Of a DNA stretch of 64,000 nt, positions 24,272 to 35,209 are shown in pieces. Origin of the DNA: Pestalotiopsis fici W106-1 (Eukaryota; Ascomycota; Sordariomycetes; Amphisphaeriales; Sporocadaceae). The translations under genes were made by a program, and so were the position numbers. Within the stretch, counting starts at the first letter, position 1. The number at the start of each line of letters is the position of its first letter. The DNA is taken from positions 2,456,593-2,520,592 of the forward strand of contig NW_006917097.1 in NCBI RefSeq assembly GCF_000516985.1. The letters run 5' to 3'. Under the pieces are notes generated by a model that was not told the DNA's origin, made no database searches, and was given only the letters and a program-made list of their open reading frames with translations.

Positions 24272-26461
24272 TTCCTTCATTTAAGCTCTTCACTACATAG
24301 ATTTTGAAATCCTTGTTTTCCATGAGACGACCCCTTGAAGAATTCCCAACCAACGACACTGAAAGGATGAGTCTCATCTTTTTGATTTGTAAATATGAAG
24401 AATGTGTGACATCGGCTAGGTATCGGGAGCATAACGTATTGCACGAGCCTTCAGTATCTTTTCTGTCTGGTATATGAATAAAGAAAATTGGACATCGACC
24501 AGTGACAGTAGGTCATCATATTGGTGATTGGTTTGTGGCGCTAGATACCTAGACAGGTACCTAGGTATAGTCATTGCCGCTTACTATTTACACATCAAGT
24601 CCCTCCAATCCCTCCAATCCCTCCAGTGCACATAACAAGATTCGGACTGACGTGAAATCAAGGGGAAGGAATAGGAAATGAATCCTACGCGCTATTAGAT
24701 ACAACCAAGATCGGAGTCGTTGATTCGTTATCTTAAAAAAAGGAATGTTGGGTCCGGGTGACAGATCGGTTAAAAAATGTAAGGAATGTAGGGCATGAAT
24801 TGTAGTGGACATCATTTTGTGATAGGATCATCTTCCTTTCAGTGCCCTTGTGATTATTATTCGATAGACTAACTGCCGGGCGCTGTGTAAGAGACAATCA
24901 TTGCCTGTCCAGGGCTATGTCATTGGACTGATCAATTCCAGTTGGCGCATGCATGCAATAACGCGTTTCTATTTTCTCTTGTTAGATCGCTTCCCACGGC
25001 TGGGGGTAAGGCAGATTCCCTTCACTCCCTGAGATGATCGAATGTAGCTTTGAGTGCTGTTTGCTCTAAGGGGGGTGGTTATAAAAGCATGACATTCGTT
25101 CAGCTGTTGGCCCCCAGTCTCGGGACGGGGCTTGGCATTAAGCCTATAATGTAGTAAGTGCAGGAGGCTGGCTTATGACATCCTCAATTTATCCAAGAAA
25201 CAGGCAATACTGAAGGTATTGACACTACAAAACACTACGGTACAGGTCGTGATTTGAAGATCAAACTGCCTACAAAAGTAAATACATTCCAGCTCGGTGG
25301 CACCCAAGGGAATAAAAAAAAAGAAAAAAAAAATCCGGGATTAAAAAAGAAAAGAGCTGCGGGAGGCTCTTCTAGCGATCCAGGCCCTCCGAGCCCTCTC
25401 TGGGGTTTTAAGGTTGAGCTAATCAGCGCGGCTCGAGCTCCTGCTGCAGCAAGCATGCAGCATGGTTTGATAAAAGAAAACAGCCTTGGAGGCACTGATG
25501 AGACAGCTTTTGAGTTCTCCCTTGGAATGGGGGAGCCCGAGTTATTCCTGTGGGCTCGGTCGAACTGTCAGTGATTGGTGCAGTGAATGTTTTGTTGGCA
25601 TGATGATGACTTTGACAAGTGATGTGAAGGATACGATACCCAGCGCATTGGAATCTGCTGTCTGTACTCATTCGCTATAGGAAATCATGTTGGTACTACA
25701 TCAGATGAGGCCCATAGACAAAGCTATATGACAGCTTCTGCGGAGAGACAAGAAGGGACCTTCGGAGATGAGGTAGCTGTCTCATTGTATCAAGAAGCAA
25801 TCCAACGGCTGAATACCTATCTCGCCTATCCAACATGTCAAAGCATGCAAAAACCTAGTTTCAATCTTATTCCCGCCCCGAATTTGGCTTTTAGACCATC
25901 AATTCGGCTGTGACGGCCTGTACCAACAAGACGCAGCATTCCCCGGGATCCCCCCTTGGGTCACTTTGAGGGTATCCACTTATGGGTAGCCCACGTAGTA
26001 CGTACTCCCTTTTTTAGAGTTGCTCCCAGTTGGATCCAGTACCCCCAGTCAGCTACCCGACTCTGACAAAAGCACCACGACGAAGCTGGAAATGTAGCTT
26101 TATTTTTACTCCTTCTCTTCTACCCACAACCTTCTGCGCGATTGCTGCTTTCCCTTCGCGCAGGCGCAGCTCGTCCACGGCCGGAGCTCACATCCAGCGG
26201 TCACAGGATGGCAGTAGGGGCCCTCGCCCGATAGCATACTGCCTTTTCCACTGCTGTGCGTCAACAGCGACAGCGAGAACACCCCCCTGACAACCATCAC
26301 CGCCCCTCGACCAATCACTAGACTCACCCGCCAAGACCGAGCACGAACGACTTGATTATATGATAGTATACTGCTGCAACAATCCAAGCGAGCGAATACG
26401 ACCATATACCCATAATTGTACCGTAATACCAATATAATAATACCACATCTTCTCTCTCAGC
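24272..26461. other. Intergenic region (2.2 kb)
   Basis: No supported gene. Contains AGGTACCTAGGTA at 24555-24567, a three-copy 9-bp minisatellite at 24600-24626 and an A-rich tract near 25315-25350 whose Lys-rich open frame is not credible. The end is the leader of the GT69 gene. Confidence 0.5.
24600..24626. repeat. 9-bp minisatellite, three copies (TCCCTCCAA)
   Basis: Three direct copies of TCCCTCCAA, the last ending in G. Intergenic; no function inferred. Confidence 0.8.
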
Positions 26462-28321
26462 ATGTCGTCGGCACAAGATCAGGAGGAGAGAACGGCTTTT
26501 CTGCGCGAAGAATCGCCCACCCCTTCTGCCTCCTCCACGACCCTTGGCGACTATCTAAGCGATGTGGAATCCCAAGAAAAGGGCACACTGTCCTCGAGGA
26601 CACGAAAATCTTCATGGGGAGCAGTCGTCAAGACCATCTTTACAAGACGGAACTTGCGTCGCTTTTCGAGACGAAACCCGCTTGTTTACACTCTAGTCCG
26701 ATACGCTATTGTGGCCATCGTTGCCGTCTTGGTAGCAACACCCATACTTGCGCCTTCGTACACCAGGACCCCACGCCACTATCGCGACCTCGTTTCGCGA
26801 TGTAGCGGCCCGGCTTCTGCCCAGCGCGGCTGCGCCAATCCCTACAATGAGAAGATATTTATCAGCGTCAGCTTGTATGACAAGAATGGACATTTAGCCG
26901 ACGGACACTGGGGCCAGACGCTCTTGCAGCTCATCAACCTCATTGGATCCGACAATGTCTTTTTAAGCATATACGAGAACGACAGTGGCGAGGCTGGCGC
27001 AACTGCTCTCAAACACCTCGAGCAAAAGCTGACCTGCCGACACAAGATTGTCAATGATGCTCATGTGCCGATTGAGGACTTCCCTACCATCCGGATGCCG
27101 GACGGAACTGATCGCGTTAAGCGCATCTCCTATCTGTCCGAGATGCGGAATCGCGCCCTTAGGCCTCTCGACATCTCTGATGGCCCGGAGCTGGGCATTG
27201 AACGATTCGACAAGGTTTTGTTCCTAAATGACGTGGTTTTCAATCCCACCGACGCCGCGAACCTCTTGTTCAGCACCAATGTAGGACCGGACGGCCGGTC
27301 GCAGTACCTCTCTGCCTGTGCGCTCGATTTTATTAAGCCGTTTATCTTCTATGATTTGTACGCTCAGCGTGATGCGGAGGGCTTCAGTGGAGGCCTGCCC
27401 ATCTTTCCATTTTTCAGCAACGAGGGCAATGGAATATCGCGCGCTGCCGTCCTTCACCAGAGCGATGCCGTGCCTGTCAAATCGTGCTGGGGAGGAATGG
27501 TGGCGATGCAGGCCAAATATGTTCAGAATCTGGAGCCTGTGCTGCCGAGCTACGATTTCCGGGAGATTGGCAGCCACATTATTGACCCCAACTTCCCGAC
27601 CAATGTCACCAGCCCGGTGCGGTTCCGGAGCGAGCCCGAAGTCTTTTTCGATGCTTGCGAGTGTTGTCTATTCCTCGCCGACGTGACCCAAGCCGCCAAG
27701 AGCTTTGGCGATGAGGACATGGGAACTTTTGTCAACCCGTACGTACGAACAGCATATACGCAGGATGTTTTCAGGTGGCTTCCTTGGGTCCGGCGATGGG
27801 AGAGGCTCTTGACTATTCCACAGTGGCTCCTCACGAGATTTGCTGGACTGCCAACACACAATCCTCATCGCGCAGTCGAGCAAGGCGAGAGGTTTATGGA
27901 GGAGATATGGGTTGGGCCTGGGCCGGGCCACGAGGAACAAGGCCACGAGCCCGGACATTGGCAGATGGTCGAGCGTACGGGCCGAAATGGCATGTTCTGC
28001 GGCGTCCGTGAGATGCAGCTCGTGCTCCAAAAGGAGCGCAGCGAAGATGTAAACTGGGAAAACACCAGGATGCCCGCCGGCCAAACGCTGAATTTTCCTA
28101 CTTAGTGGGGCGAGGTGCAGCGGTCTGGCGAGGAATGGTCCCTGCTTACGAGCTGGAGAATGAGAGAACTGGCCGAGCTGGCGAGGCTCGCGGCCAAGAA
28201 TCCGGAAGCGAAGATGGACAAGACCCCAAGCTACGACGACAGTAGCATCGACAGCGGCTCACACGGGCCAAAGAAGCTCAACGGCAACAAATGGCGCCCG
28301 GCCCACGCTGGTAGTCATTAA
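26462..28321 (+). CDS. GT69 (CAP59/CMT1-type) glycosyltransferase
   Basis: The main frame (26462-28105) encodes a type II membrane protein: cytosolic N-terminus with phospho-type Ser/Thr clusters, a membrane anchor around residues 80-98 (YAIVAIVAVLVATPIL), then a CAP59-type domain (KIFISVSLYDKNGHLADGHWG, DNVFLSIYENDSGE, RISYLSEMRNRAL, DKVLFLNDVVFNPTDAANLL with the Asp-containing donor-site motif, SCWGGMVAMQA). Cryptococcal members add mannose during capsule synthesis; in moulds the substrate is unknown but Golgi glycan or wall mannan synthesis is likely. The frame stops at TAG 28103-28105 yet stays open to 28321 with coding-like content. A 57-nt intron 28049-28105 (GTAAAC...CTTAG), multiple of three, would remove that stop and give 600 residues; without it the protein has 547. 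I favour the spliced form but the donor is not ideal. Confidence 0.85.
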
Positions 28322-29290
28322 TCAAATATACGAAGCGAGAGATAAAACTAAGTAGTCTCATCTCTCAGCTTTGACTTTTTAGAGCTTTCTTATCATCTTC
28401 CACTTTTTATCATGCAAACTTCTCTCTAATCTCCAGAAGGTCTATCTGTGAGCGGTGTAATACGTCGGCGATTGGTGTTAGGATTGGATGGCGTATTGGA
28501 TATCTTTTTCTCGTCTCGGTGCACCTGAATACACACGAGACTTCAAAAATCGGGTAGGGGAATCGGTTTTGGGATGGGTCGGGATGATACAGGATGGTCT
28601 TGGTCATGGCATATGGATTTCGGGTCAAGAGATGGGAATATGGGTGCAGCGCTAGAAGACGTGAAGACTCGGCACAGTTGAGTGTTGTCATACCTCGCTC
28701 TATATTTCTTTAACAAAGACGGTCATCCCCATTGCGGGGGCGTTTGGAGTCACATGATTCGGTAGATATTTATACTTTGCTTTCTCTTCTTCTTTCTCCC
28801 CCAGTTCCGGAAACATAAGACGCTGGTTCTTGCTCAGCTTGTATACTATGCATAATGAGTGAGCACGACTCTCATCTCCATGGCTAAAATCTGCCATTTG
28901 TAAAGGCAACTACTGATCGGCTCACTAATCAAGTTCCTCGCAAGCGCTCACGTAAGACATGTGCAGTGTTGGTGCATAAATATAGCAGCGTTGATACCAG
29001 CCACTCCCAAAGAAGAAACTGCCGTTTCACTTCCAAGACCGGGCCATAAAATAGGTGTAAGTTTGCACAACAACTCAACAGGCCGAGGATGTTGACGCCT
29101 ACGGACATTTTCAACAATCTGAAAACCTCGAATTTTATCTTGCTAACAGGCTCAAGACTGGAGTGGGCTTTCACTACCTAGGTAGTGTCGTAGCTAGCAT
29201 AAGCAACGCCACGCCTACACCAATCGAAGTATACTTTGTCACAATATCGAAGCCAGTTTGCATTGTTTACACAGAGGAACAGCTTTCACC
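28322..29290. other. Intergenic region
   Basis: No supported gene. Holds a 16-bp perfect palindrome at 29172-29187, about 100 bp before the GFA-domain gene. Confidence 0.55.
29172..29187. repeat. 16-bp perfect palindrome CACTACCTAGGTAGTG
   Basis: The sequence equals its own reverse complement. Its core TACCTAGGTA recurs in other intergenic parts of the window (24555-24567, around 48301-48315). Confidence 0.8.
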
Positions 29291-30503
29291 ATGGCCGATA
29301 AAGATCACCTCATTAAAGTCACCAACCGCGACAAAATTGCCCCAACGGGGCCTCATGAGCAAAAGTCATTCGCGGCCCGCTGCCACTGCTCTCGCATTCG
29401 ATTCAGCGTCACGCTGGCCACGGCGGCACTCCCGCTCCGCGCCTTCATCTGCCACTGTGGTGCCTGTCGAACCTCGCACGGCACCTTTGGAAGCTTTCAC
29501 ATCATCCTGCCGCCTGGCGTGGCGCCCGAGTGGGACGAGGGCTCCTCGAGAGAGCAGCTGGCTTGGTACAAGGGAGAGTATGGAGGAGACTTGTGTAAGA
29601 GAGCCCTATCCTCAACGGAGATTTACTCAAGTATGCAACTAATCGACTCGAAAAGCATTCTGTCCTACCTGTGGCACCCATGCTGGCGGCTACAGCCCAG
29701 AGCTAGACCAGTGGGCAGTGACGTGGGGTATCTTTGACGAAAAGTTCTGGCAGCTGGCCTTTCACACGTGCACCCAGTCGGCGGCGGGCGGCGGCATGGC
29801 CCCGTGGCTCCCCGAGGTGGCCGGCGCGGCCGTACCGCACGTCAGCCTGGGTTCGCAGGATTTTCCCAACGCCTGCGAGCCGTGCGTGGGACCCGACGGC
29901 CGGGAGAGGCTGCGCGCCGAGTGTGCCTGCGGCGGCGTCGCCTTTTCCATTACCCGGCCCAGCCAGGAGGTGATTGATGACGAGTACATGGGCGACTATG
30001 TCATGTCATCATCGTCTGCCGAGAACCCAACCACCCGCAGCAACGACGAGAACTATAAATGGAAGGCCTTTCTCGACATGTGCCGCGACTGCGGCCGCCT
30101 GTCGGGCGCCACGGTGGTGCCGTGGATCCTGGTCCCGCGGATCGCGATCACGGATCCCCCAATGCCCCCGGATTTTCAAGGCGTGGGAACCCTCAAGACG
30201 TACCAGTCGACACGGGGGCGCGTGACGCGGGGGTTCTGCGGGCGCTGCGGCGCGACGGTGCTGCTGGGAACGACGCGGCGCACGCCCAGCGAGCGGCAGG
30301 CTGTCCTGAATGTGGCCATGGGGGTGCTGCGGGCGCCCGAGGGGGTGCGCGCCGAGGACTGGACGGTTTGGAGGACGGGCAATGTCGCCTGGGCTGACGA
30401 TGCCCGCGGGTACGACGCCGAGTTTACGGATGCGCTGGTCTCGGGCATTCGCAACTGGGGCGTCGAGACTCATGGGCAAGCGGTGGATTTTCCAGTGATT
30501 TAG
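29291..30503 (+). CDS. Double GFA/CENP-V-type zinc domain protein
   Basis: Two exons (29291-29594, 29656-30503) give 383 residues. The join creates LSFCPTCGTHAGGYSPELDQW, the expected C-x2-C region of a GFA domain, which fixes the intron. Domain 1: ARCHCSRIRF, FICHCGACRTSHGTFGSFHI, FCPTCGTH. Domain 2: LRAECACGGVAFSI, CRDCGRLSGATVVPWI, RGFCGRCGATVLLG. Each has the C-x-C, C-x2-C, C-x2-C zinc ligands of the glutathione-dependent formaldehyde-activating (GFA)/CENP-V family. In the founding bacterial enzyme the fold binds glutathione to speed S-hydroxymethylglutathione formation; most fungal members have no tested reaction, so detoxification of aldehydes is only a possibility. No targeting signal. 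The 3' exon is markedly GC-rich, with overlapping antisense frames that are shadows. Confidence 0.9.
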
Positions 30504-31895
30504 GAAGCTTGGTAGAGATTATGTCTGAGCCTAGGTAAACTGTACCGTATGCAATTTTCATCACTTTTGCCCCTACCATGTATGACGAGATATTACTCCC
30601 GGAAGAACAGAAGCGCCCATTTGTGACTGTGGATCGTGAGCTGTGAATGGCTTCATATCGCTAGCACTAACGCTGGGGGGCCGCGGGATCATCCGCTGGG
30701 TTGGTGGTGGTCGCCGCACCCCTGCTCCACTGTTGGGCTTGGAGCGTTGACCTAGTGGACAATCAATTAATTGATACCCGTGGACGCCTCGAGAGACTGC
30801 CATAATGAAGCGCGAATGCACTGTCCCAAGGACCTACAGACAATAGCACCGCAATTTATTTTGGTAGCATCAGTGTTCACAGAATCGCTCGGGACCCTGA
30901 CTGACATTTTGGATCGACCACTGATCAATCATCAGGCGGCTGGGGGAGTCGAGATTCCAATCGATCATTCTCATCTTTTACGCGCCGGCATGTGCCGCAG
31001 ACCTGGATGGGATCTGCAGCTTGCGTGCCAAGTCGAGCAACCAGGGAGGGAGGGAGCTGTTCTGATAACGAAAAACGTTAAATGGAGATGATGAAAGTGT
31101 AAAGCTCGTCAGCAGCATAGTTCAAGAGGATTCATAGTGTTGAACAAGGAAATCGCTGGTCCTCAACCTGGCCTAGACATGATATATATTTCCATTACTG
31201 CAGCAACCAGCATCACGTCAATCAATAAAGGTTGCTATTGGCGAGATGGAGGGTTACAGCAACAGCAGGGCCGAGTAACTAGAGGCATGCCAGGGCGTGT
31301 GTTGACCCCAGGTACTCTTAGGCTGCTGAGGTTGGGCCAGCTAGGCTGTGCTGCTGCTCTGTTCGCATGTCTTTCACCATGATGCAGGGCAAGAAGAACG
31401 TAGCCGTAAATATCGTGAAGCGAAATTTGATATCTGCTGCTGCTCATATTACCATATACATTATCCAACCTCTTTTACTTTCTTGTGATACATGGTCTCT
31501 TATAGGCAGAGGAACATTTTCAGGGTGTATCGCTGCCCGGGTCAGCTACTAGGTACAATGAAAGTGGTCGGCAGATATGGCATGAGAGATCTACCTATAG
31601 CAAGTCCCTGTAACTAACCAAGCCATTCGTGCGAGCGCCGATGGCGACCTTGACAGCACAGAGCCCGGGGGTTGGACGATAGGCTGGGATAGGATGGGAT
31701 CGGATCATGGGGAGGGGAGAGAGACAGACACACACTTGAGTGGGAGAGCGAGAGGCTGTTGTTGCTGCGACGTCTCGTCTCGTGCGCGACAGTCAGTCAA
31801 CAACGACACCTCCTCATCTCGACCCGGCTCTCCCCTCCAACATTTCTCCTCCTTTATCAACCGTTTAAACTTGAAAATTACCGTCTGAAGCTCTG
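30504..31895. other. Intergenic region and 5' leader of the small basic protein gene
   Basis: No supported gene. From about 31690 the sequence is G/A- then C/T-rich and leads into a 5'UTR intron. Confidence 0.5.
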
Positions 31896-32173
31896 GTAAG
31901 TTGTTATTTACATGTATCTCGAGTTTATTTGGTGTAATTTGCATTATTGTAGCGCTCGGAGCTGTTTTTTTTCTGCTCGTGAACTCCTCTTTTTTCCGGG
32001 TCGCAGAGCACGAATATAGCACCAGCACCCACTTCACGTTCACACAACTGCACCCGTTCAACTCCCCTTCTTCTGCTCTGTCGCATTCCGTCTATCAGCA
32101 CCACAACACGTCGCATTACTTTTTGGTACACTGCATACCCAAGATCAAACAGTCAACTAACGATTATACCTAG
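31896..32173 (+). other. Probable 5'UTR intron
   Basis: A GTAAGT-like donor (CTCTG/GTAAGTTG at 31896) is followed 278 nt later by CAACTAACGATTATACCTAG, a textbook fungal branch point and acceptor, 63 nt before the ATG at 32237. No coding frame precedes it. Confidence 0.6.
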
Positions 32174-32236
32174 AATTTTCTTTGCTATAAACTATCCAAC
32201 AGTCCTCAATACATCTCTCGCGTTAAGAAAAAAAAA

Positions 32237-32753
32237 ATGGCACGCGAAGGGACCCGCTCTGCTACCGGCAACTCCAAGCCGCGCATCTTCCAGACCATCG
32301 ATACCCAACCTGCCGTTAAGCGCACGACCAAGCCCAAGAAGACTCCGACCACGGCTACTACCACCACCAAGGAACCCATCACTGCCAAAATCAAGGGCGC
32401 AAAACCTGCTGGTGTCAGCAAGCCTGCAAAGAAGGAGAGCGTTGGCGCCAAGGTATGCTTGGCTATAATTTTCATTTACGAGCTTCTCTATATCTGCAGG
32501 CATACATATCTCGTTGGTGCTGTCAAGGATTGCATAACGATGGCTTGTGCAAACCTATAGTACTGTCCGAGGTTGAGAAATTGACGGCAGTCTTGAAATA
32601 AAGTGTGTATATAACTCCGAGTTTGATCCGCTGACTTTGCATGTGTATTAGGTCAAGGCGACTGCCAGCAAAGTAGCAGCAAAGGTCAAGGGCGAGGAGG
32701 CCAAGACAAAGAAAGCCACCAAGCCCAAGGCTGCTGCTGCCGTCACCAAGTAG
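32237..32753 (+). CDS. Small Lys/Ala/Thr-rich basic protein, histone H1-tail-like
   Basis: Two exons (32237-32452, 32652-32753; intron of 199 nt, GTATGC...TTAG) encode 105 residues. The whole chain is basic and low-complexity (KRTTKPKKTPTTATTTTKEP; KVAAKVKGEEAKTKKATKPK), resembling the C-terminal tail of linker histones, but there is no globular H1 winged-helix domain. DNA or RNA binding in the nucleus is plausible from composition only. The A-rich context just before the ATG, long pyrimidine-rich leader and leader intron suggest strong expression. Could also be a disordered ribosomal or nucleolar accessory protein. Confidence 0.68.
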
Positions 32754-33531
32754 AGGACCTTCATCCCGCACTCTTGTCCCCCGGGCTGTTAGTCAACAGT
32801 TATTGTATGTCGTGTTGATACATCATGGCTTGGGGAGCACCCAATGGAGCGTTTTTGTGCTGGCGCACTTGTGCATTCCCACTTGGCTTCTTTTACTTAT
32901 TGCTGGGGAGAACCTAAGGAATAAATTTCTCGAGGGTCACGTCGGCAATCATGTGATTCATGGGATTGGTTGGCGGGCGTATGGATGGAATGATGGACGG
33001 GATTCGTGGGTTTTAAGGATCATTGGGTACTGAGGGAAAGCAAGCGTATTGGGTTTTTCTGGTTGATATAGCTTCGGGATTCTGTCTAGGCGTGACTCTC
33101 GCCGTGGGATGAATCTACAGTCCAAGTCGATTGTATTCAACTTGCAATGTTTGACAATTTCGGGTACTGTTTCTGTCGTTCAGCCCAGGGCTTTTCTTTC
33201 GCTCGTCAATCTGGCGCATGCCCTATTCCTCCCAAAGCTTTGGAGCAGTGATTTATCTGTGCTCATGCATAAATTTCCCTCGAGACAAAAGACTTTCCTT
33301 GCCATCCCATGGTTGTTCCGTGATCTCTCTGTAGGTCCATTCTCATTCCCAATCCTTCTGCTGTGCCGTCGACTCTTTTCGCTTCCCAGGACAAACCTGG
33401 GCAAAGGAAGCGACCAAACAAATATACAACACCAGCCACTTTTTTTTCACGCCATCATCCACAGAAAACAAGTTCTCTCCCCCTCTTTGCCGAAGCTGTT
33501 CACTTCCTCGTCTCACATGCCCCCTCTTCTT
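32754..33531. other. Convergent intergenic region
   Basis: No supported gene; 3' ends of the basic protein gene and of the minus-strand small protein gene. Confidence 0.5.
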
Positions 33532-33816
33532 TTACCACGAAGAGGGACCCGAAGGGTTTCCATAGACCTCTCGACACGCATCACAGTTGAGCGCGTCCAG
33601 GTACGGCTGCAGGCCGTCAAACTTGTCCTCGGGGCCCTTGGGCAGACCCTCGGGGATCTCGCCCGCGTCGCCGTTGCGGCCCAGCACGACGCAGGCGCGC
33701 AGGTTGGCGTGGGCTAGGCGTTCGTGCCAAAGGCGGAGCCAGGACATGACATTGGGGTCTACCACTGCCGAATCTGTGGGCTTGGTTGTTGCTGTCGTCT
33801 GGTCTGCTTGTGACAT
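33532..33816 (-). CDS. Small uncharacterised protein (94 aa)
   Basis: Single-exon frame with ATG at 33816. After a Thr-rich start it has an amphipathic segment (DPNVMSWLRLWHERLAHANL), a central ARACVVLGRNGDAGEIPEGLPKG-type stretch and a C-terminal LNCDACREVYGNPSG with a C-x2-C pair. The minus frame is GC3-rich and fully open, and the ATG sits in an A-rich leader. I do not recognise the family. No signal peptide or membrane helix. The two cysteines could bind metal only with a partner. Confidence 0.6.
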   Translation of the reverse strand: MSQADQTTATTKPTDSAVVDPNVMSWLRLWHERLAHANLRACVVLGRNGDAGEIPEGLPKGPEDKFDGLQPYLDALNCDACREVYGNPSGPSSW

Positions 33817-34711
33817 TTTTCTGGGGGTGGGGGTGTTGAGGTTACTTCCTTTGGAGAGAGAATGCTGTGGATGAGTCTTGAAGTAGAAAAAGTCGACAGT
33901 TATTGGTTGTGAAAAATTGGCTTGGGATATGAGATGTCAGAGATGTGGTGTTATTACGTGTGATTAATAATTGAGCAGATCACATCAGGGTTAATCATTT
34001 GGGTTTGTAGATCCCAAGAGGAGAATTGGGAGCTGAAGTGCTGAACAGCAAGTGGAGAACTTTTGCTTGAGTTGAGTCTAGGCTTGAGGGGTTCAGCTAA
34101 GGACATTATCGCCTCGCTCCCAGAGGGCTCAAACTGGTGGGAAGTTGCAAAAGTATAAATATTGCGCCGTGTCTTGCATGACGCTGCTTTCTTGAGAATG
34201 AGTTTTTCTATGAGCCATGGAAAATGATGTCAACTGCTAATTTGAAAGCCTCAAATGATGAATTGCGCCCCTTTGATAAGAGCTTCTTAGCCGCCAGTGG
34301 CCCAGCCTTCGCATTCATAGATCCCGGGGTATAACTCACCCAAAGTCTATAGTTTTGCACCAATTGTCGATCACAAGATATATTTCCAGACACAAGGCTG
34401 CCACGAGACACGCTTACCGAAAAGAGACTTGTGAAATACTATGGCAGCGCAACATACTTTTCTGATGCTTAGATACTGGCACCTGTATTGATCATTGATA
34501 TACATGTACATATTTTCTGCAGACCGTCTTGAAGACCTCAATTGTAGAGTGAAAAGAGTTGTAAATTAGTGTGAATGTTGTACTGAACCCAGACAATAAT
34601 ATATACCATACAGCCTTCTATATCTTCGACATGGCTGAATAAGAACTTTTGAACCCAACCAAGAAAAGCCATTCCCTCATATCATATCATGAATACTGCG
34701 TAGAATTTTCC
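33817..34711. other. Intergenic region
   Basis: AT-rich, no supported gene on either strand. Confidence 0.55.
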
Positions 34712-35209
34712 TTAGGCACTGCCGGTGCGCAAGAAGAAACCCGCATCGTCATTCTCAAAGAACTGCAAGCTGGCATTCTCGTCCTCGCTGTCAATCTGAA
34801 ACTCAAAAGTGTAACCCTCGGCCAGAGTCAGCTCGGCGACAACGACGTCGACGGCCTCGGCCACGACTCCCGTGCTGTCCACCGACAGGGGCCCCACGGT
34901 ACCGAGGTAGGTGCCGATGCCGCCCGACGTCCGGGTGTAGACGTTGATCTTGGCCGGGCCGGTCTGCGTGACGGCAAAGCCGGCGGGGAAGCGGGCAATC
35001 AGGGCCGACGTGGACCCATTGCTCGTCGGCAGCTGGTTCCACTGCAGGATCTGATCCTCGTGGTAGTCGGGAGGGAACGAGACGGCGTAAAAGCCCGGGT
35101 CGGAAATGGTCGAGTGGTATGTAAAGTCACGCTTCCTGGCTGCTGGGGGGCTGGGCAGGGCCGAAGCTGTGAGGGCAAAGGCGCCGAGGAGAAGCGTGGA
35201 GAGCTGCAT
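34712..35209 (-). CDS. Secreted cysteine-free small protein with Kex2-type pro-site
   Basis: The frame gives 165 residues from the ATG at 35209; the longer open frame upstream is leader without coding character. Residues 1-17 are a signal peptide (MQLSTLLLGAFALTASA). A short pro-piece ends at Lys26-Arg27, a Kex2-like site. The mature part of about 138 residues has no cysteine, two N-glycosylation sequons (NGS, NAS), alternating hydrophobic strands and a repeated Thr/Gly/Val pattern (SGGIGTYLGTVGPLSV; VAELTLAEGYTFEFQI), suggesting an all-beta fold. The end is acidic (QIDSEDENASLQFFEND). Not recognised; a wall-associated or effector-like secreted protein is possible. Confidence 0.78.
   Translation of the reverse strand: MQLSTLLLGAFALTASALPSPPAARKRDFTYHSTISDPGFYAVSFPPDYHEDQILQWNQLPTSNGSTSALIARFPAGFAVTQTGPAKINVYTRTSGGIGTYLGTVGPLSVDSTGVVAEAVDVVVAELTLAEGYTFEFQIDSEDENASLQFFENDDAGFFLRTGSA

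Noticed and set aside
25254..25574. Lys-rich plus frame near the A-tract
   Set aside because: Composition driven by poly-A; no partner exon, no motif.
33109..33717. 202-codon plus frame overlapping the small minus-strand gene
   Set aside because: No homology-like motifs; its second half is the shadow of the 94-residue minus-strand protein.
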